Origin: Lumbricus terrestris
Lineage: Eukaryota; Annelida; Clitellata; Crassiclitellata; Lumbricidae
NCBI GenBank assembly: GCA_949752735.1
Contig: OX457042.1
Span: 36,919,868 to 36,983,867 of the forward strand
DNA: 64,000 nt
Direction: 5' to 3'
The notes under the pieces were generated by a model. The model saw only the letters and a list, made by a program, of their open reading frames with translations, did not search any database and was not told the origin of the DNA. The position numbers and the translations under genes are program-made. Positions 59,178-64,000 of the stretch are shown in pieces. Numbering within the stretch: position 1 is the first letter of the stretch; each line of letters begins with the position of its first letter.

Positions 59178-61240
59178 AATCTTCACGGCTCTGATTCCAC
59201 AAGCCATCAATTATTACACAAGGACAACAATTCTTCAGTTTGGCATCCTTTATTCCCACCTCACGACTACACTCATACACCTAAACATATTTGTCAAATC
59301 TTCAATTCTTTGGTTCCATGAGTAATCATTTATAACAGAATACCTACAATTCATTAGGTTTGCAATCCTTATCCCAACTTCACCAATCCTGCACTCATGC
59401 ACTTATCTCTGAAATCTTCAAGTCTTCGGTTCCGCAAGTCATCAATTATTGCACAAATCATGCATTTCTTCAGGTTTGCACTCATTATCCCCACTTCACC
59501 AATCCTGCACTCATGCACTTATCTATGAAATCTTCAATTCTTCGGTCAAACAAGTCATCAATTATTGCACAAAGCATGCAATTCTTCAGGTTTGTACTCA
59601 TTATCCCCACTTCACCAATCCTGCACTCATGCACTTATCTATGAAATCTTCAATTCTTCTGTTCCGCAAGTCATCATTTATAACACAATACCTGCAATTC
59701 TTCAGGTTTGCACTCCTTATCCCAACTTCACCAATCCTGCACCCATGCACTTATCTCTGAAATCTTCAATTCTTCGCTTCCGCAAGTCATCATTTATTGC
59801 ACAAATCCTACAATTCTTCACTTTTGCACTCCTTATCCCCACATCATCAAGCCTACACTCGTGCACTTATCTCTGAAATCTTCAATTCTTCGCTTACACA
59901 AGTCATCAATTATTACACAAATCCTACAATTCTTCACTTTTGCACTCCTTATCCCCACATCATCAAGCCTACACTCATGCACTTATCTCTGAAATCTTCA
60001 ATTCTTCGCTTACACAAGTCATAAATTATGGCACAAATCGTGCAATTCTTCAGGTTTGCACTCATTATCCCCACCTCATCAAGCCTACACTCAAGCACTT
60101 ATTTCTGAAATCTTCAATTCTTCGGTTCCGCGAGTCATCATTTATTGCACAAATCCTGCAATTCTTCACTTTTGCACTCCTTATTCCCACCTCATCAAGC
60201 CTACACTCATGCACTTATCTCTGAAATCTTCAATTCTTCGGTTACACAAGTCATCAATTATTGCACAAATCATGCAATTCTTCAGGTTTGCACTCATTAT
60301 CCCCACTTCACCAATCCTGCACTCATGCACTTATCTCTGAAATCTTCAATTCTTCGGTTCCTTAAGTCATCATTTATTGCACAAATCGTGCAATTCTTCA
60401 GGTTTGCACTCATTATCCCCACCTCATCAAGCCTACACTCATGCACTTATTTCTGAAATCTTCAATTCTTCGGTTACACAAGTCATCAATTATTGCACAA
60501 ATCATGCAATTCTTCAGGTTTGCACTCATTATCCCCACTTCACCAATCCTGCACTCATGCACTTATCTCTGAAATCTTCAATTCTTCGGTTCCTTAAGTC
60601 ATCATTTATTGCACAAATCGTGCAATTCTTCAGGTTTGCACTCATTATCCCCACCTCATCAAGCCTACACTCATGCACTTATTTCTGAAATCTTCAATTC
60701 TTCGGTTACACAAGTCATCAATTATTGCACAAATCATGCAATTCTTTAGGTTTGCACTCATTATCCCCACTTCACCAATCCTGCACTCATGCACTTATCT
60801 CTGAAATCTTCAATTCTTCGGTTCCTTAAGTCATCATTTATTGCACAAATCGTGCAATTCTTCAGGTTTGCACTCATTATCCCCACCTCATCAAGCCTAC
60901 ACTCATGCACTTATTTCTGAAATCTTCAATTCTTCGATTCCGCAAGTATCATTTATTGCACAAATCCTGCAATTCTTCAGGTTTGCACTCATTATCCCCA
61001 ATTCACCAATCCTGCACTCATGCACTTATTTCTCAATTCTTCAATTCTTCGAGTCCACAAGGCGTACCTACAGTTCTTCAGGTTTGCACTCCTTATCCCC
61101 AATTCACCCATCTTGCACTCATGCACTTATTTCTGAAATCTTCAATTCTTCGATTCCACAATTCCTGCAATTCTTCACTTTTGCACTCATTATCCCCACC
61201 TCATTAAGCCTGCACTCATGCACTTATCTCTGAAAGCTTC
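59178..61240. repeat. 116-bp tandem repeat array with 232-bp higher-order dimers
   Basis: About 17 units. Typical phrases are GCACAAATCATGCAATTCTT, CAGGTTTGCACTCATTATCC and CACTCATGCACTTATCTCTG. Units at the left edge are degenerate. From about 60145 the array alternates two unit types (GGTTCCTTAAG and GGTTACACAAG), so the period is 232. The last units (61000-61200) are shortened. This is the outer part of the left arm of the inverted repeat. Confidence 0.93.
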
Positions 61241-62293
61241 AATAAAATAAACAAACTTTTGCTCCCAAGGTGACGCCCGCGCAACTTTTCCAGCCCGAAC
61301 ATGACCAAATATCGAACACATACAGCTTTTCTCATACACGTAAAGCCATCTAGCACACACACACACACACAGGCAACTTTCCCACTACAAGGTAATGCAC
61401 AGTCAATATTTAACACACACACACGCACACACACACGAGAACTCTTAAAATTTCTAAGTTACAGCTATATACTTTGAGCAAATTTTTTTCCCTTCTAAAT
61501 TGAGCTAGTAAGGACATACGAAACAGCAAAGATTGTAATATGTATAAGGCAATTGCACGAAATTCATAGCTGCAAAGTAACAGGAATTAACATTGGCACA
61601 GTCAAAATGATAAGTATGATAGTTGTGCCAGCGAATAGGACTTGTACTTTTCGTAATATTTCAAAGTAAGACACGAGATATTACCAGCATGCGAGTTCAA
61701 ACAGGCAAATTTACTAAGTATGAAATGCAGGGATTGCATGGGGAACGATGTAAGAGGCAAAGCGTGGGGTGGGGAGAGGGGCGCATTCTTATATTTGCGG
61801 AAACAAAGCTGTTCACTGTTTGCAATATGACAACAATTTTGATAAAGTTAGGTTTGCAGACTGCATATTACATGACTTTTTAGGGTTGAGTGTGTTAAGT
61901 TGACGAAATATGGGGTAGGGGAGAGTGTTCAGTTTTACGATTTGCGGAAACGAAAGATGTGACGCACTTGTGATGAGTCATCGAGTTCAGCAAAGTACGA
62001 TTATAGCGAGTGAAGGATACAAGTTAGGGTTGCGAGCGGCATATTACAAGGCGAATTAGGTGTAGCGGACACGCGCCACTTGGCCGAAACCTGAGATCGA
62101 CACATAGAAAACGCTAAGTTCCGAAATTTTTGCAGGGCAAAATCGTGTGGCGGCGGCACCCTTCGTGCGGCGGCGACGGCGGCGCTGCGCCCCGTCCCTC
62201 ACGGGCGACTTCGGCGACAGCGACGAGGCGACGGCTGCGGCATGCGCGCCCAATCGATCGTGCTTTGACTCGTATGAAGCTAAAGTCGAATGC
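60627..62293. repeat. Left arm of large inverted repeat (foldback element)
   Basis: Base-for-base inverted copy of 62337-64000; pairing positions sum to about 124630. Differences are few (for example 62255/62375). The arm probably begins nearer 59178, but its mirror lies outside the window. Inner 61241-62293 is unique sequence and includes a GC-rich block (62140-62255). Confidence 0.93.
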
Positions 62294-62336
62294 ATCCCGG
62301 CACAAATCTTTCAATAATTTCAATAACCCACAATAC
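62294..62336. other. 43-bp spacer at the centre of the inverted repeat
   Basis: AT-rich loop that includes CGGCACAAATCTTTCAATAA. Not duplicated on either side. Confidence 0.9.
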
Positions 62337-64000
62337 GCATTCGACTTTAGCTTCATACGAGTCAAAGCACGATCAATTGGGCGCGCATGCCGCAGCCGTC
62401 GCCTCGTCGCTGTCGCCGAAGTCGCCCGTGAGGGACGGGGCGCAGCGCCGCCGTCGCCGCCGCACGAAGGGTGCCGCCGCCACACGATTTTGCCCTGCAA
62501 AAATTTCGGAACTTAGCGTTTTCTATGTGTCGATCTCAGGTTTCGGCCAAGTGGCGCGTGTCCGCTACACCTGATTCGCCTTGTAATATGCCGCTCGCAA
62601 CCCTAACTTGTATCCTTCACTCGCTATAATCGTACTTTGCTGAACTCGATGACTCATCACAAGTGCGTCACATCTTTCGTTTCCGCAAATCGTAAGACTG
62701 AACACTCTCCCCTACCCCATATTTCGTCAACTTAACACACTCAACCCTAAAAAGTCATGTAATATGCAGTCTGCAAACCTAACTTTATCAAAATTGTTGT
62801 CATATTGCAAACAGTGAACAGCTTTGTTTCCGCAAATATAAGAATGCGCCCCTCTCCCCACCCCACGCTTTGCCTCTTACATCGTTCCCCATGCAATCCC
62901 TGCATTTCATACTTAGTAAATTTGCCTGTTTGAACTCGCATGCTGGTAATATCTCGTGTCTTACTTTGAAATATTACGAAAAGTACAAGTCCTATTCGCT
63001 GGCACAACTATCATACTTATCATTTTGACTGTGCCAATGTTAATTCCTGTTACTTTGCAGCTATGAATTTCGTGCAATTGCCTTATACATATTACAATCT
63101 TTGCTGTTTCGTATGTCCTTACTAGCTCAATTTAGAAGGAAAAAAAATTCCTCAAAGTATATAGCTGTAACTTACAAATTTTAAGAGTTCTCGTGTGTGT
63201 GTGCGTGTGTGTGTGTGTTAAATATTGACTGTGCATTACCTTGTAGTGGGAAAGTTGCCTGTGTGTGTGTGTGCTAGATGGCTTTACGTGTATGAGAAAA
63301 GCTGTATGTGTTCGATATTTGGTCATGTTCGGGCTGGAAAAGTTGCGCGGGCGTCACCTTGGGAGCAAAAGTTTGTTTATTTTATTGAAGCTTTCAGAGA
63401 TAAGTGCATGAGTGCAGGCTTAATGAGGTGGGGATAATGAGTGCAAAAGTGAAGAATTGCAGGAATTGTGGAATCGAAGAATTGAAGATTTCAGAAATAA
63501 GTGCATGAGTGCAAGATGGGTGAATTGGGGATAAGGAGTGCAAACCTGAAGAACTGTAGGTACGCCTTGTGGACTCGAAGAATTGAAGAATTGAGAAATA
63601 AGTGCATGAGTGCAGGATTGGTGAATTGGGGATAATGAGTGCAAACCTGAAGAATTGCAGGATTTGTGCAATAAATGATACTTGCGGAATCGAAGAATTG
63701 AAGATTTCAGAAATAAGTGCATGAGTGTAGGCTTGATGAGGTGGGGATAATGAGTGCAAACCTGAAGAATTGCACGATTTGTGCAATAAATGATGACTTA
63801 AGGAACCGAAGAATTGAAGATTTCAGAGATAAGTGCATGAGTGCAGGATTGGTGAAGTGGGGATAATGAGTGCAAACCTAAAGAATTGCATGATTTGTGC
63901 AATAATTGATGACTTGTGTAACCGAAGAATTGAAGATTTCAGAAATAAGTGCATGAGTGTAGGCTTGATGAGGTGGGGATAATGAGTGCAAACCTGAAGA
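62337..64000. repeat. Right arm of large inverted repeat, cut by the window edge
   Basis: Mirror of the left arm: unique inner domain 62337-63390, then reversed 116-bp tandem repeats from about 63390 to the end of the window. Confidence 0.93.

Noticed and set aside
59360..61233. Series of 94-130 codon frames (SLSPLHQSCTHALI...)
   Set aside because: Translations of the 116-bp tandem repeat; the unit is not a multiple of three, so frames break and restart.
59178..61240. Possible CRISPR-like array
   Set aside because: Units are contiguous 116-bp tandem copies with no variable spacers, in an animal genome.
62114..62516. Identical 128-codon Arg/Ala-rich frames on opposite strands
   Set aside because: Mirror images through the palindrome centre; a GC-rich inner domain without any recognisable motif.

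Overview
This is animal genomic DNA. It carries three multi-exon protein genes with GT-AG (and two GC-AG) introns of 0.1-3.4 kb, packed with interspersed repeats. Nothing looks prokaryotic: there are no operons or ribosome binding sites. Gene content (SDR42E1, a natriuretic-receptor-type guanylyl cyclase), TE content (hAT MITEs, Helitron, CR1/L2-like LINE with a partner SINE) and a foldback element built like sea urchin TU elements suggest a marine invertebrate, perhaps a deuterostome. The species cannot be named from sequence alone.

Layout. (1) 1-6727, minus strand: the 5' half of a Pro/Gly-rich protein gene, five coding exons, running off the left edge; a SEC24-type COPII subunit is the best but unproven guess. 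A CpG-type promoter candidate lies just upstream. (2) 6728-14504: intergenic DNA full of transposons (SINE, hAT remnant, LINE 3' end, a hAT MITE with perfect 8-bp target duplication inside an older reading frame, and a diverged satellite with a GGCGGCCA hairpin). (3) 14505-27542, plus strand: a complete 10-exon SDR42E1 gene, 389 residues, all phases consistent. (4) 28579-54602, minus strand, convergent with SDR42E1: a receptor guanylyl cyclase. I resolved 22 coding exons, about 1,506 codons, all in phase. They run from the ligand-binding domain through the membrane segment, kinase-homology domain, coiled coil and cyclase domain to an approximately 480-residue tail. The first exon(s) with the signal peptide were not found. 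(5) 55480-58700: a Helitron-type end with an inverted G/C-skewed minisatellite, then a hAT fragment. (6) 59178-64000: a large near-perfect inverted repeat with outer 116-bp tandem repeats, a unique inner domain and a 43-bp centre at 62294-62336, continuing past the right edge.

The most notable observations are these. The cyclase domain lacks the conserved transition-state Asn and Arg while keeping the metal-binding Asp and guanine-selecting residues, so it may be a pseudocyclase or have altered catalysis. The same gene has two GC-AG introns, each required by reading phase. The foldback structure at the right end is either a new TU/Galileo-like element or an assembly palindrome. The tRNA-derived SINE and the LINE share a 3' tail. 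Several small TIR families can be delimited exactly by their target-site duplications (51552, 43700, 36456, 32662, 10854, 21936).

The three genes show no functional link: one possibly acts in ER-to-Golgi transport, one is a steroid-dehydrogenase-like membrane SDR, and one is a cGMP-type receptor. Their introns hold most of the mobile DNA.
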